A stretch of 64,000 nt of DNA from Henckelia pumila (lineage: Eukaryota > Streptophyta > Magnoliopsida > Lamiales > Gesneriaceae), in NCBI RefSeq assembly GCF_033568475.1, contig NC_133121.1:26829374-26893373 (forward strand), in the 5' to 3' direction. Position 1 is the first letter of the stretch, and every line of letters starts with the position of its first letter. Below the pieces are notes generated by a model. The model was not told the DNA's origin, did not search any database, and was given only the letters and a program-made list of their open reading frames with translations. The position numbers were made by a program, and so were the translations under genes. This document shows, in pieces, positions 44,754 through 58,191 of this stretch.

Positions 44754-46607
44754 TGTTGGAACACGGTCGTTCTCCGGATTGAAAAAGAAAGTGATACGGG
44801 GTGCAACGGAAGTTTTAAAATTTCATATGGAACGATTCCATATGGGTATCAAATTCCTACGATTAAAATTGATAATATAAAATTTAAACAATATAAATTT
44901 TACCTTAAAATCTCGAAACGAGATTATGGACACCAACAGATTAAACTGCTCTTGTTGTATATCCCAGAAACTGATGAACGAACAATTCTTCAATCTGGTC
45001 CACGAACAGAAGTTTAATCCCTCTGATAGACTGCACTAGAAAGTCTATCAGAAGTTTCTACGAAGAGATAGAACAGATATGATCTGCTAATTCAGACTGC
45101 AAATTCGAAATTCGCAGACTGAAAATTCTCTAAGACAGAGAGAGAGGGGGGGGGGGGGCCGAAATTCCTAGACTGGAGGCTAGGGTTTTCAAAAATCTGA
45201 GTGTAAGTTGTGTGTAATTTCTGTACTGCAATAACTTATTTATAATGTGGGCTGCTAACAGCTTAGGGCCCATTAGTCCTAAGTTCAAGCCTGACAAGCA
45301 AAGCCCGCATGTTCAGAAATTAATATAAAATTCATCGTGACTCAGATTGATAAACCAATTTCACCAATGTGCATAGAAACCATTTCTGCATCTTTTAAAG
45401 TCAAGATAAATTTTCTGAATCCGAATTCAGTGGTTTCCAAAAATGTCCATCACTATGTCATTTTAGGAAATCTTACTCCCTCTACTCTTAAATAAGAAGT
45501 CCCACTTCTTTATTCACTAAATTTAACTCTTTAAATTTAATTATCTCAACGGGGATTAAAAATCCATTACTTGTGTGACCCTCAATGGTTCAGGGATACA
45601 GCTAGCCGTGGGCTCACAACTCCTTGTGACTCGGAACAACAATTTCCGACTTGCCCATCCAATCATGGTAAGAGCGCCTAGCAACATCGCCCCATGATTC
45701 CCTAGGTATCACTAATAGTGCCTGCAAGAACCAATAGATTTTGGTTAGCGTACAGTATGGTCCCTTCATCCATATATCCCGATCGAATCAACAACCATTG
45801 GTAAATCGAGAGTCGTTCGAGATTCGATAACTATGCAATGCATCTTGAAGATCAAATAGTGACATCGCATGTGCTACTAAGAAATCATTTCTTAAAACAC
45901 ATCATGTACTCTGGCCAGAGATTCGTCACACTAATATCTCCTCAGATTGCATAGGATATCCACACTCGCAAGTATGTGGTGAATCCTTGACAACAAAGCA
46001 TCGACTCCTATATGTGTCGTAACTGTACCCAATCCCGACACCTGATGACCCCAATAGAGTCGGTAAACGAGTCAAAGTACAGTACTAGCATATAGAGTCT
46101 CAATGATGTTTCAAGTAGTAAGGACTAATGGTGTACAACCAAAACCGCGGACTTTATCCACTCGATAAGTGATAACCACTTGGAAAGTCCGGATAGGGTA
46201 GTTCGATCATTCATCGTATGAATATCCATTTGCATGCTTTGAACATCTCTATGTTCCATACCAATGAAACGTGGTACTCGGCATCGCAAATGCTAGTCTC
46301 AATCTCGAGCGATCCTTATCCTTATTAACGGACGGCTCAATCGACTAGGAACTGTTTAGAATATACAGTGACTATAAGATGTGTTTCATGATAGCCATCC
46401 CCATGTGCCACCACATCTTACATACACTATAATATATTCAAGGTCTTCATCTAAACATCTTATAGTATGTCACAACATAATAATATGATAAAAGATAAAG
46501 TAAATGCCATTATAAAAGTGTAAATTATATTAAACAAAAGATTGTTTATACATAGAGTCATAAAAGCCCTTAGCCACAAGTTGGCTCACCGGGCACCCAC
46601 TCTTTCA
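44754..46607 (-). repeat. 5' LTR of the Copia element
   Basis: 1,854 bp, intact, without the solo LTR present in its partner. The LTRs differ at only a few sites by eye. Confidence 0.93.
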
Positions 46608-46612
46608 GACAC

Positions 46613-47214
46613 ATACTTTGGCCGTCAACGGCTCTTTGATGAGTGCTTATGAGGGTCAAGCCGAAGACTGAAAATCAAGCACTACTTGGGAGGCAACCCA
46701 ATATTTTTACTTCATTTTTTTAGTGTTAGTTTTTATTTAGTTGTTGCTTTATATTGAGTTGATCATGTTTAATCCCTCAAAATTTTTGATTTGCAAGGTG
46801 AATATATGGGAATATTGATGGCCTAAGAGATGTGGTGCAGCAGCGGCTGATGGATATACACCACGATGATTGACCAGGGGAGTGTTATTTTGTTTTCATT
46901 GTGTTTATTTTTGTTTTGCATTTGTTCGTTTCTCATTCAGTTCATTGTTCTAGAGCATTGAGGGCAATGCTTTGGATAAGCATGGGGGTGCTATTTAGTT
47001 TTGTTTCGTTCATCATTGTATTTTTCATTCATATAGTTTAGATTATTGCATTTAGTTCGTATTCATGCATAACATTATGTTTTGTGTTTTTGTTGTATGA
47101 ATAAGTGGAATGATGAATATTGACCGATGATGATAGAGTTGTGAAAAAAAATTGTTTTTGAAAAAATGTTGCTTTTAATTGAACATGAGAAGCTGTTGGT
47201 TGACATAAGCAATA
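46613..47214 (+). other. 3' internal part of the Athila-like element
   Basis: It continues the gag-like ORF for about 12 codons and then shows the CAAGCACTACTTGGGAGGCA block known from Athila-like 3' regions. No pol sequence. Confidence 0.6.
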
Positions 47215-47800
47215 TAATATCATAATCAGCATATCAGACACAATCAGCTACTATAACTCTCGATATACATGCTGGAAATCATAACAAACACACACGATAG
47301 CCGTTCGTCGATTCGGTTTTGAATATCCAAAGTATAAACATTCAAGAACATGCATAGAGAATAAAAATCTGATCTCTGCCATATTTCAATCTTCAAAACA
47401 TGCCGAAATAATTAGAAACTTACATTAGATCAAAACCCTCATCGCAAGGATTCCAGAACAATTTTCGGAATCGAAATCGGACAATCGAATCAAAAGTTAC
47501 GGCGATTTGAAAATCAAAATTTTAAAGAAAAGGAAAAGATCTCAGCTCCTCTGTTCGATTTTTCTGAATTCATATATCCTTCACACTTATACATGCTGAT
47601 ACATAATATTAAAATCGGATATGTATTCAGATAATTGTAATTTAACCCCTGAAACATCGAAAATTGCAATTTACTCCTCGACCCTCTTTTTAATTCAATT
47701 TCAATCCTAAATAATTTAAGAATATTAGAATTTAAATCAAAACTCTAAATATTTCCAAATTAAATATACTCGGATTAAATTAAATAATCCCGAGCCTTAA
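47215..47800 (-). mobile_element. Antisense gypsy LTR-like fragment
   Basis: Read on the minus strand, ATTGTTCTGGAATCCTTGCG and nearby phrases resemble the solo LTR at 30229 (CGGTTTCGGAATCCTTGCG near 30550). It may be a fragment of a related LTR captured in reverse within the Athila-like element. No clear ends or duplication. Confidence 0.4.
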
Positions 47801-47819
47801 AATTTAAGTATGGAGGTGT

Positions 47820-48616
47820 TGATAAATGCATTTTGTGTGCATTATTTTATGTCTATTTGACATGCATTCATATGCTTTCATGTGTGTTTTTATATTTTTT
47901 ATTTTTAATTAATCTCATACATGTGCATTTCACTCTTCGGGTTAATTTTGTAGGAAAATGGGTTTTTGAAAAATGAATTACGGAGCAGCCTTGGTCAAAA
48001 ATTTAAATTTAATTTTAGAGAGCTCCAAATCAAATCTCCACTGTCCAAATTAAAGTTTAAGATGTTTTGAAGATGTTGTCAAAAGTTCAGCTCAATGCAT
48101 GAGATTTTATGTGTTATAATTGATACCGGAAGGAGATTTTCTGACATGAAAGGTAATATAATCCATGAATCTACAACTTGCATAGAGATATGAGGTTGGA
48201 TACATGTTGATAGTCATAGTCCACCAGGTCAAAAGCTATAGGATTCCATAAATCATTAATGCAATTGCAATTGTTAAATAACGCAAGGAGACTTGGTTAT
48301 TACAATTCATTAATTAGATTAATATATCTCGAGAGAGTATATTGATAGATTAGAGAATTCCGTCAAAAGCATGACTTTAGAATTAATTTATTGTTTTGCT
48401 TTTATTTCATCATTTTATTTTAGTTTATTAATTTTTTCTCCATCTCTCGTTTTAATTAACTAAAGAATTATATTTGAGGTGAATTTGTCAAACATTAATC
48501 TCTGTGGGACGATACTCGTACTCATGTACACTATATTATTACTTGACTCATGCACTTGAGATTTATTCGAGCTTAATTGATAGACATATTTGAGTTGATT
48601 TTCTGTGGTAGTATTT
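47820..48616 (+). repeat. 3' LTR of the Athila-like element, main part
   Basis: It starts TGATAAATGCATTTTG after the purine-rich TATGGAGGTGT. It is split at TATTT by the giant-LTR element. The last 14 bp (TATTTGCTCGATCA) lie at 58173..58186. Large internal deletions relative to the 5' LTR. Confidence 0.87.
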
Positions 48617-51600
48617 TGAAACGACCCTGACTCAACATAAGTAATAATTAAATAAAATGCGGATTTTTTAGAAAATTTATAAAAATTTCGGCATGACCTA
48701 TTTGTTTAAGTGAAAACCGCCTGTCTCAGACAACAAACAAAATAAAATGAAAGAAATAAACAACCGACGACACAGTAAACTAAACCGAGAAAAGAACGAG
48801 AACCCATGGAAGAGATTCGACATAACAAATATCCAAAAGTGTTTAAAAATCTAATGTTTACATGCCCAAAACAATTCTAAGTAAACATTACATATACATT
48901 TGACAAATAAGCAAAATAAATGCTTCATATCATATAAATTCTAGTAACTATGCGGAAGACGAGCATAGGTCGGAGGGATGTGTTGTGCCCGCATCGCAGT
49001 CCACTCGATAGTCTTTCCCCTCGATCTAAATGAAATGCTCCTCACCTGAAAACAATAAGTGTAGTGAGTCTAAAAGACTCAACAAGAATATGAGGGGATA
49101 ACGAGTACTACGTAAATACAAGCACACGCGGATTTAAAGTAGCATATACTAAAAATAATTTTGTTTTGTGCCCTTACTTTAAACAAAATAGACTTCTAAA
49201 ATGAGAGAACATAAATATAACATATGCATGGCTAAGTCATAAATAATCAATGTAACTGCATAAACTGTACTGAAACATAGTCATAAAAACTGTGAACTGT
49301 AATTGAATCTGTAACTGAATAAATTGTTCTGGAACATAGACATAAATATTTGAACTTAGATCCTTGAATTGTGACTTTGTGATTTCGATCATGATCATGG
49401 CTGCAGTGCACTATGCCGCAAGAAAGTCAGGATTTCTCCCAACCCGTCTTGCCCATACTTGGTAAGGGAAGCTAGGATTTCTCCCAGCCCGTCCAAACCC
49501 ATACTTGGTAAGGGAAGCTAGGATTTCTTCCGGCCCGTCCAAACCCATAAATTTGGTAAGGGAAGCCAGAACGTCTCCCAACCCGTCCAAACTCATACTT
49601 TCTATAGTCACAATCATGTCACTTCGTTCCTAAAAATATTTATTTCTTTCATTCTTGATTCATGAACTTAGCATGCATATGTAGATGTAATGTATTTGAA
49701 AATATTTACTCAATGATCATGCAAAAGACTCAAATGTGGATGACCGGGATGAAAAACATGATTTAAAACGAGGAAAGTATGATGGTAAGTGGTTGCCCCT
49801 AAGCTAGTCTTAACCAAACAAACATTCCTCGAGCATTCGAACCCTAAAATCCATAACTTGATCATTCCTTATCTAAATTGATTTTTGTTTGAACCAACAC
49901 CCTCTATACATCCTAAAGAAACCCAAGGACCAGGTTATAGCCTTCAAAGACCACCCGAACAATCCAATCAAAACGGATCTGAGCAGCCCTCAAACTTATC
50001 ATAATTCTGCACTAGCCACGCTAACTTGAGAAATTTCTAACTTGGCCAAAACTAACCCGATTCTCTCCCAATTTGAACCGACACGACCACAACGTCCCAA
50101 AATTGACTTAGGACTAGACCAACCCTGTCCAGACCACCGAACCAGCCCCCCCTTAACCGATTCCTGACAGCCCATGACAAACACAAAAATTCTGCACCAA
50201 GACTCAACTTGAACTTTGACCTCTCCAACCATGAACCAATAAATTTATAGATTTCCAGCCTACCAACCAACACCATAAACATCAGTTAGACCACATTGAA
50301 CCATCGAGTAGAGCCCTCTCACCCAAAGCTAGCTCGAAGACCAAAATCTTGACCGACTTACACCAAATGGGGTTCCCTTCTACACGAACACTCATCCCAC
50401 CAATATGCCCACAACTCCAGCTCCTTATACCATTTCAACTTCACCCAATGCACCATTCAAACACCCCATACCTGGCTTAGGCATCCCCTAACACCATGCA
50501 ATCCAATTTCAGAATCGAGCTCAAACGGCTCAAGAACACAAACTGAAATTTTTAAATTGATCAAGCAACCTCAAGAATTAACCAATACATGATACATTGC
50601 TCATTACAACTCCAAAACATCATCAAGATTTCAATATAAAACAGGGGCCATAGCATCACACATTGAAAATTTCGAAATTGAACCAAACCTTTCCAAGATT
50701 CATCTCCAACAACACATTCAACTCATTTTAGCAATAAATACGAGATGGATTTCGAAATACACAAGTCACCCCATTGTTTTCTACTGAAAAACCGAAACCA
50801 TAGCTTAATCATCAAGAAAAATTCGAATGTAAGTCAAGAACACAACATAAAATACAATAGCTTTGCTTGGGACCAAAGAAATGGCATATACTTGCCTTGT
50901 CTCCAAAAACTCAAGAAAAGAGATTGAATGAGGGCTGAAAATCGAGCAACAAGCTGCTAAACCTTCTTGGACTTGAGCTCCGATGGTGTGGCGGAGAGGC
51001 GGCGACGCTGGTCGGAGAAGTGAGGAGGAAGAGAAGCTGATAGTTGAAGGAGATTTTGAGAGAAATGGGCGGCTCTTGCTTAGTTAGGGATTGGGTTTGT
51101 TTTTGTATTGTAAAATATATTAAATATATTTTAAGTGTATATGTGTGTATGTATAGGAAATATATTTTATGTGTATATGTGTGTATGTATAGGTAGGTAG
51201 GTGTGAGTGTGATTTAAAAGGTGCTACTTATAAAAAATGTCACCCAACTTTAGCAACTTTTGGTCATAAATTAACTTGCACCTTTAAAATATACAAGTTT
51301 GAAAATTCCAATTTAAAATATTAAATTGGATTTTTTCCTAGTCCGGGATTAAAAAATGCTAATTTTCGAAAAACTTAAAAATAAGCTCAAGAATGCGATA
51401 AAAGCGATTTTTGACACCCGGAAAAAATCTAAATTCAACATTCCATTTACTTTCCTCAATTCTCGAAAATATTAACTCTTGAAATAATATCTAGGAATTT
51501 ACCGCCAAATTTCACCATCGCCGTAAGCCGGAACCGGAAGTCACTGAAATTAAAAATCTCAAGAATCATTAATTTGATTATTTGAGCAACTTAAACCTTA

Positions 51601-52043
51601 AAAGAATTTAAACAATAATTTAGAAATTAAAATCAACATTTTAAATATTTTGATGTCGCAGCGATAAATAAAATATTTAAACAATAAACAGAGCTATTAA
51701 AATAATTTAAACAAACTAGACTAGCGTTTAAAAATAATTTAAATAAATACACAAGCGGAATAAAAACCTTTAAAACAACTTGTACAATTAAAAGCATTTA
51801 AACATGTAGGCTAGAAATTTAAAATAATTTAAAATAACTAACCGCTAAACTTAAGTTATTTAAAATAAATAAGTTGGATAATCAAAATTAAACTGCACAA
51901 TAAAATCATTTGAATAAATAAGTAATATTTTATTAACACATAATTCAAATAAAGAATTTAAATCAGATAAACAAATAATAATAATCCAAATATTTATTAA
52001 ATTTAATGCATGCGATTTAGTAGATTGGATTTTAGGCGCCACA
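48617..52043 (-). repeat. 3' LTR of the LARD-like element
   Basis: 3,427 bp. It has a duplicated GTGTATATGTGTGTATGTAT block near 51140..51190 that is single in the other LTR, and it lacks about 110 bp (near 51885) present there. Confidence 0.9.
49440..49608. repeat. 46 bp tandem repeat in the LARD LTR, four units
   Basis: Units contain TTGGTAAGGGAAGCTAGGAT and CAGCCCGTCCAAACCCAT. The small ORF here is only a readout of the repeat. Confidence 0.88.
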
Positions 52044-54665
52044 ATTTTCTATGGCATGCCCAAACGATAAAACAAATTACCAATTTCCTCAACAATTGCA
52101 TAAGGATCGACAAATTGAGTTAATTCCCTTATATTCCCAAATCGATAATATTACGAAACAATGATACCTTCCAGAACAACTTAATATCCATTTTGAAATT
52201 CTAAAGGTCTATGCCACGCATTAGTAGTGTTATGCTTCATGATCCTGGACTATGCTCAATCCCTTATTAGTTACTGCAACTCACAACACTTCTAAGGAAA
52301 AGTAAAAATTTCCTTAAGCAACAACTCTAGTTCAGTTACCCTTCAAGTGGAACAAATGACTCTCCTCAACTTAAAATTGATCGACATATTTCAATAAATA
52401 AATCTAATCTAATCCTTGAAAAGAAAACATAACCATAAAATCCAATGTTGTTCAGTCCCAAGGTATAAACCGATAACATATAGAATCCCAGATAGGTGAC
52501 TAAACATATCTCAATTATCCATTCACCAATTTATACGCTCATCTCTGGCATCTTTGATTCTACCGAAAGTTCAATTTTTAATTAAAATTTTCCAACAGAT
52601 TTATCCACTTTTCTCTATCTCAGATGCAGCGACTAAGTAATCCATATTTATCCTTGAAGCCAAAACATACCACGAAGTTATTATCCCTTTATTGGATTAG
52701 ATCGTCTCTAAGTACCAAATAATTCTTATATATCGCTGAAGACATATCTCAAATCCCTAGTTCAACTTGACAGCAAGTCTGAAAATCCAAAAATTCCCAA
52801 ATTATTATATGTACAACCTGAATTCATATTTTGAGAACTTAGTATACAATTGGACTCCTCGCAGAGTTTGTAACCTGATCGTAACTGCTTCCTCATTGTT
52901 CCTCTAGTACCTTAGTATTTCATCGATAAATAAATTTACAGCTTATCTAGGAAACTACCTGAATATTTCATTCGTCATCCGTACCCATAGTTGATGTATT
53001 AGTCTTACCGGTTGACATTCACAAAATCTTAGAACGCTAACATAAAGTACCCAAAAGTCTCTAGGGACAACTCTATTTTCTCTCTCGTAATTGTTCACCC
53101 ATTCAGCTTACCAAAATCATCTGGTTACTCTTAACGATCCTATTAAAAATTTAAACAACCCATTCACTTAATTTACTACCTGGCAGTCTATTCGCTAGAA
53201 CTAGATACAATTAGTAGTCATTCCTTAGAACACAATGATAACTTAGGATTTTATCTAACATTAACATTAATTCCCAACGGTCTAAATACTCACTATGCGG
53301 TTACGAGTCAAATTTCTACACGAGAAATCGAAATGATAGTTGAAACTATAATTCACCCAAGTCCCTGTCCTGGTGATCATGAAGAAAAAAAAAACAAACA
53401 TACAAGTAATGCCCCTCAATACGAAATGAAATAGTGCAAGCATTACAAACAAACGAACTAAAAACAAAAATCTAGGTAAGTGAAAACAACTCACTCATAA
53501 TTCAATTCTAGGGGTGAATGAATAATAATAGAGGCTCCATGAATAATGAATATGAGCCAACAAGATACAAATCTCGCGATCTTTCACCCATGGGTAATGA
53601 AATCATACCCAACAATCAAAGCACAATTAAGACAGTCAGTGTGACTTCAGTCGAGAGAAGTTCACACAAGTTAATAATCAGGGGAAACAACAGTCCTAAG
53701 ACATATCCAGATGTCAACCACAACATAAGTAGATCACAAAAGAAAGTCGAGGTGAATCTTACTCACATCAACATCTGGCTCTAGAACCGAAGAAAAATTT
53801 CAAGAAGGGTAAGACATGAACAAGATTTTATTAAGAAGTTCAACCAATGCCAAAGTAGCTGAATAAAACGTTGACTGATGTCATACGAATTCATGAATGA
53901 ACAATGGATGTGCAAAGAAATTTCGGATAATCTAAAGTATAAGTTGCAACGGATTTGAGCATAAAAGAAGAAAAGAAAATAACGATTAGAATAATAGTTC
54001 ACATAATTGAAAGGCTCATAGTAACCAATTTCCTATTATCCAAAAATCATATTTGCCCAAATAAACGAAGAATATTCAACTATCCAAAATAATATAAAAC
54101 CAAGTTTGTATCCCAAGTGTTTACATGAGTTCTATTCATAAACTTAACTGACTAAACACATGTCTAGAAATTTCTAAATAAACTATTCACTTAGTTGTAC
54201 CCGATTAAAATCCAGTTATAAGAAAACAACTTACAATAATAGCACACAATTAATATCTCCAAATACGCAAGTTTAATGCTTCCCAACAAACTCCTACAAT
54301 CTCATCAAAATTGTTAACACTACCTAATAGCTCAAACAACAACCACGTACTGCCCAAAACTGGAAGAAATATTGGTACACCAATTCCATTTAACTTGGAA
54401 CCGCATGCTATAAAAATAAACAGTAAAATAGTACACTTTACACTATAAAAGAAGTTTTAAACAAAAATAAACACTAAACTACACACTTAAATAAATTAAA
54501 CATCTAGCCTTGAAAATATTTTAAAAAGAAGATGACATCAAAACATTTAACGTATCAATTCAAGTATGACTAACATATAAAATTCTTTAAAAACTTACAG
54601 ACTTTGAGGCGAGATTTCTCGAGTTTCTTGCAATTGGCAGTAGACACAACCCAAACCAGAACCAT
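52044..54665 (-). other. LARD internal region, no recognisable protein
   Basis: 2.6 kb with only short ORFs and no conserved retrotransposon motif in six frames. It could be an unrelated filler or a very old pol remnant. A purine-rich tract at the 3' LTR side is not evident. Confidence 0.6.
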
Positions 54666-54677
54666 GCTCTGATACCA
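54666..54677 (-). other. LARD primer binding site
   Basis: The minus strand reads TGGTATCAGAGC, 2 bp from the right LTR, the initiator tRNA-Met type site. Confidence 0.93.
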
Positions 54678-54679
54678 AC

Positions 54680-57600
54680 TAAAACGACCCTGACTCAACA
54701 TAAGTAATAATTAAATAAAATGCGGATTTTTTAAGAAAATTTATAAAAATTTCGGCATGACCTATTTGTTTAAGTGAAAACCCGTCTGTCACAGACAGCA
54801 AACAAAATAAAATGAAAGAAATAAACAACCGACGACACAGTAAACTAAACCGAGAAAAGAACGAGAACCCATGGAAGAGATTCGACATAACAAATATCCA
54901 AAAGTGTTTAAAAATCTAATGTTTACATGCCCAAAACAATTCTAAGTAAACATTACATATACATTTGACAAATAAGCAAAATAAATGCTTCATAACATAT
55001 AAATTCTAGTAACTATGCGGAAGACGAGCATAGGTCGGAGGGATGTGTCGTGCCCGCATAGCAGTCCACTCGATAGTCTATCCCCTCGATCTAAATGAAA
55101 TGCTCCTCACCTGAAAACAATAAGTGTAGTGAGTCTAAAAGACTCAACAAGAATATGAAAGGGATAACGAGTACTACGTAAATACAAGCACACGCGGATT
55201 TAAAGTAGCATATACTAAAAATATTTTTGTTTTGTGCCCTTATTTTAAACAAAATAGACTTCTAAATTGAGAGAACATAAATATAACATATGCATGGCTA
55301 AGTCATAAATAATCAATGTAACTGCATAAACTGTACTGAAACATAGTCATAAAAACTGTGAACTGTAACTGTATCTGTAACTGAATAAACTGTTCTGGAA
55401 CATAGACATAAATATTTGAAATTAGATCCTTGAATTGTGACTTTGTGATTTCGATCATGATCATGGCTGCAGTGCACTATGCCGCAAGAAAGTCAGGATT
55501 TCTCAACCCGTCTTGCCCATACTTGGTAAGGGAAGCTAGGATTTCTCCCAGCCCGTCCAAACCCATACTTGGTAAGGGAAGCTAGAATTTCTCCCGGCCC
55601 GTCCAAACCCATAAATTTGGTAAGGGAAGCCAGAACGTCTCCCAGCCCGTCCAAACCCATACTTTCTATAGTCACAATCATCTCACTTCGTTCCTAAAAA
55701 TATTTATTTCTTTCATTCTTGATTCATGAACTTAGCATGCATATGTAGATGTAATGTATTTGAAAATATTTACTCAATGATCATGCAAGAGACTCAAATG
55801 TGGATGACCGGGATGAAAAACATGATTTAAAACGAGGAAAGTATGATGGTAAGTGGCTGCCCCTAAGCTAGTCTTAACCAAACAAACATACCTCGAGCAT
55901 TCGAACCCTAAAATCCATAACTTGACCATTCCTTATCTAAATTGACTTTTGTTTGAACCAACACACTCTATACATCCTAAAGAAACCCAAGGACCAGGTT
56001 ATAGCCTTCAAAGACCACCCGAACAATCCGATCAAAACGGATTTCCGAGCAGCCCTCAAACTTATCAAAATTCTGCACTAGCCACGCCAACTTGAGAAAT
56101 TTCTAACTTGGCCAAAACTAACCCGATTCACTCCCAATTTGAACCGACACGACCACAACGTCCCAAAATTGACTTAGGACCAGACCAACCCTGTCCAGAC
56201 CACCGAACCAGCCCCCCCTGAACCGATTCCTGACAGCCCACGACAAACACAAAAATTCTGCCCCAAGACTCAACTTGAACTTTGACCTCTCCAACCATGA
56301 ACCAATAAATTTATAGATTTCCAGCCTACCAACCAACACCATAAAAATCAGTTAGACCACATTGAACCATAGAGTAGAGCCCTCTCACCCAAAGCTAGCT
56401 CGAAGACCAAAATCTTGACCGACTTACACCAAATGGGGTTCCCTTCTACACGAACACTCATCCCACCAATATGCCCACAACTCCAGCTCCTTATACCATT
56501 TCAACTTCACCCAATACACCATTCAAACACCCCATACCTTTCTTAGGCAGCCCCTAACACCATACAATCCAATTTCAGAAATCGAGCTCAAACGGCTCAA
56601 GAACACAAGCTGAAATTTTTAAATTGATCAAGCAAACTCAAGAATTAACCGATACATGATACATTGCTCATTCCAACTCCAAAACATCAACAAGATTTCA
56701 AAATAAAACAGGGGCCATAGCATCACACACTGAAAATTTCGAAATTGAGCCAAACCTTGCCAAGATTCATCTCCAACAACACATTCAACTCATTTTAGCA
56801 ATAAATACGAGATGGATTTCGAAATACACAAGTCACCCCACTGTTTTCTACTGAAAAACCGAAACCATAGCTTAATCATCAAGAAAAATTCGAATGTAAG
56901 TCAAGAACACAACATAAAATACAATAGCTTTTCTTGGGACCAAAGAAATGGCATATACTTGTCTTGTCTCCAAAAACTCAAGAAAAGAGATTGAATGAGG
57001 GCTGAAAATCGAGCAACAAGATGCTAAACCTTCTTGGGCTTGAGCTCCAGCGGTGTGACGGAGAGGCGGCGACGCTGGTCGGAGAAGTGAGGAGGAAGAG
57101 AAGCCGATGGTTGAAGGAGATTTTGAGAGAAATGGGCGGCTCTTGCTTAGTTAGGGATTGGGTTTGTTTTTGTATTGTAAAATATATTTTAAGTGTATAT
57201 GTGTGTACGTATAGGTAGGTAGGTGTGAGTGTGATTTTAAAAGGTGCTACTTATAAAAAATGTCACCCCAACTTTAGCAACTTTTGGTCATAAATTAACT
57301 TGCACCTTTAAAATACACAATTTTGAAAATTCCAATTTAAAATATTAAATTGGATTTTTTCCTAGTCCGGGATTAAAAATGCTAATTTTCGAAAAACTTA
57401 AAAATAAGCTCAAGAATGCGATAAAAGCGATTTTCGACACCCGGAAAAAATCTAAAATCAACATTCCATTTACTTTCCTCAATTCTCGAAAATATTAACT
57501 CTTGAAATAATATCTAGGAATTTACCGCCAAATTTCACCATTGCCGTAAGCCGGAACCGGAAGTCACTGAACTTAAAAATCTCAAGAATCATTAATTTGA

Positions 57601-58172
57601 TTATTTGAGCAACTTAAACCTTAAAAGAATTTAAACAATAATTTAGAAATTAAAATCAATACTTTAAATATTTTGATGTCGCAGCGATAAATAAAATATT
57701 TAAATAATAAACAGAGCTATTAAAATAATTTAAACAAACTAGACTAGCGTTTAAAAATAATTTAAATAAATACACAAGCGGAATAAAAACCTTTAAAACG
57801 ACTTGTACAGTTAAAAGCATTTAAATATGTAGGCTAGGCATTTAAAATAATTTAAAATAACTAATTGCTAAACTTAAGTTATTTAAAATAAATAAGTTGG
57901 ATAATCAAAATTATTTAAATAAATAAGCTAACCAGTTAAAATCATTTAAATGAATAAACTAAACAATTAAAATCATTTAAATATGCAAGTTTAAAACTTT
58001 AAAATCTTTAAAACAATTAAACTGCACAATAAAATCATTTGAATAAATAAATAATATTTTATTAACACATAATTCAAATAAAGAATTTAAATCAGATAAA
58101 CAAATAATAATAATCCTAATATTTATTAAATTTAATGCATGTGATTTAGTAGATTGGATTTTAGGCGCCACA
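54680..58172 (-). repeat. 5' LTR of the LARD-like element
   Basis: 3,493 bp, highly similar to the left copy apart from small indels. Its plus-strand start reads TAAAACGACC where the other reads TGAAACGACC. Confidence 0.9.
55494..55667. repeat. 46 bp tandem repeat in the second LARD LTR
   Basis: The same four-unit array as at 49440, with a small deletion in the first unit (TTTCTCAACCC). Confidence 0.88.
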
Positions 58173-58191
58173 TATTTGCTCGATCATTGTC

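Larger units (their letters stand above)
35298..46607 (-). mobile_element. Ty1/copia retrotransposon, minus orientation
   Basis: Bounded by TGTTGGAACACGG and CACTCTTTCA with the perfect duplication GACAC (35293..35297, 46608..46612). On the minus strand the order is 5' LTR (46607..44754), tRNA-Met-type primer site, a long leader, gag-pol (42939..39024), polypurine tract, and 3' LTR (39009..35298). The 3' LTR is interrupted by a solo LTR (36059..37905). The integrase-before-RT order is the Copia hallmark. It resembles Tork/Angela-type lineages, a tentative assignment. Coding capacity is lost. Confidence 0.93.
48617..58172 (-). mobile_element. LARD-like non-coding retrotransposon with 3.4 kb LTRs
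   Basis: 9.56 kb, TGAAACGACC...GGCGCCACA, with the perfect duplication TATTT (48612..48616, 58173..58177). Two long direct repeats (48617..52043 and 54680..58172) flank 2.6 kb of internal DNA. The tRNA-Met primer site is on the minus strand beside the right LTR, so the element points left. No gag, protease, RT or integrase is recognisable, matching the large retrotransposon derivative (LARD) type. Confidence 0.88.
32865..58186 (+). mobile_element. Non-autonomous Athila-like gypsy element (interrupted twice)
   Basis: TGATAAGTGC...CTCGATCA, with the perfect duplication TTGTC at 32860..32864 and 58187..58191. Its own DNA is only about 4.4 kb: 5' LTR 32865..34254, internal 34255..35297 and 46613..47819, and a 3' LTR split into 47820..48616 and 58178..58186. 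A gag-like ORF is the only coding part, followed by a GGGAGGCAACCCAA leader-like block common in Athila-like and gag-only elements. The rest is a Copia insertion and a giant-LTR insertion. Confidence 0.88.

Noticed and set aside
44393..44782. 129-codon ORF in the GC-rich leader of the Copia element
   Set aside because: It crosses the primer site and LTR boundary on the wrong strand, and its composition follows the GC-rich repeat.
49411..49617. Small ORF with a repeated LASLTK pattern
   Set aside because: It is a translation of the 46 bp tandem repeat in a non-coding LTR. The second LTR copy carries a shifted version.
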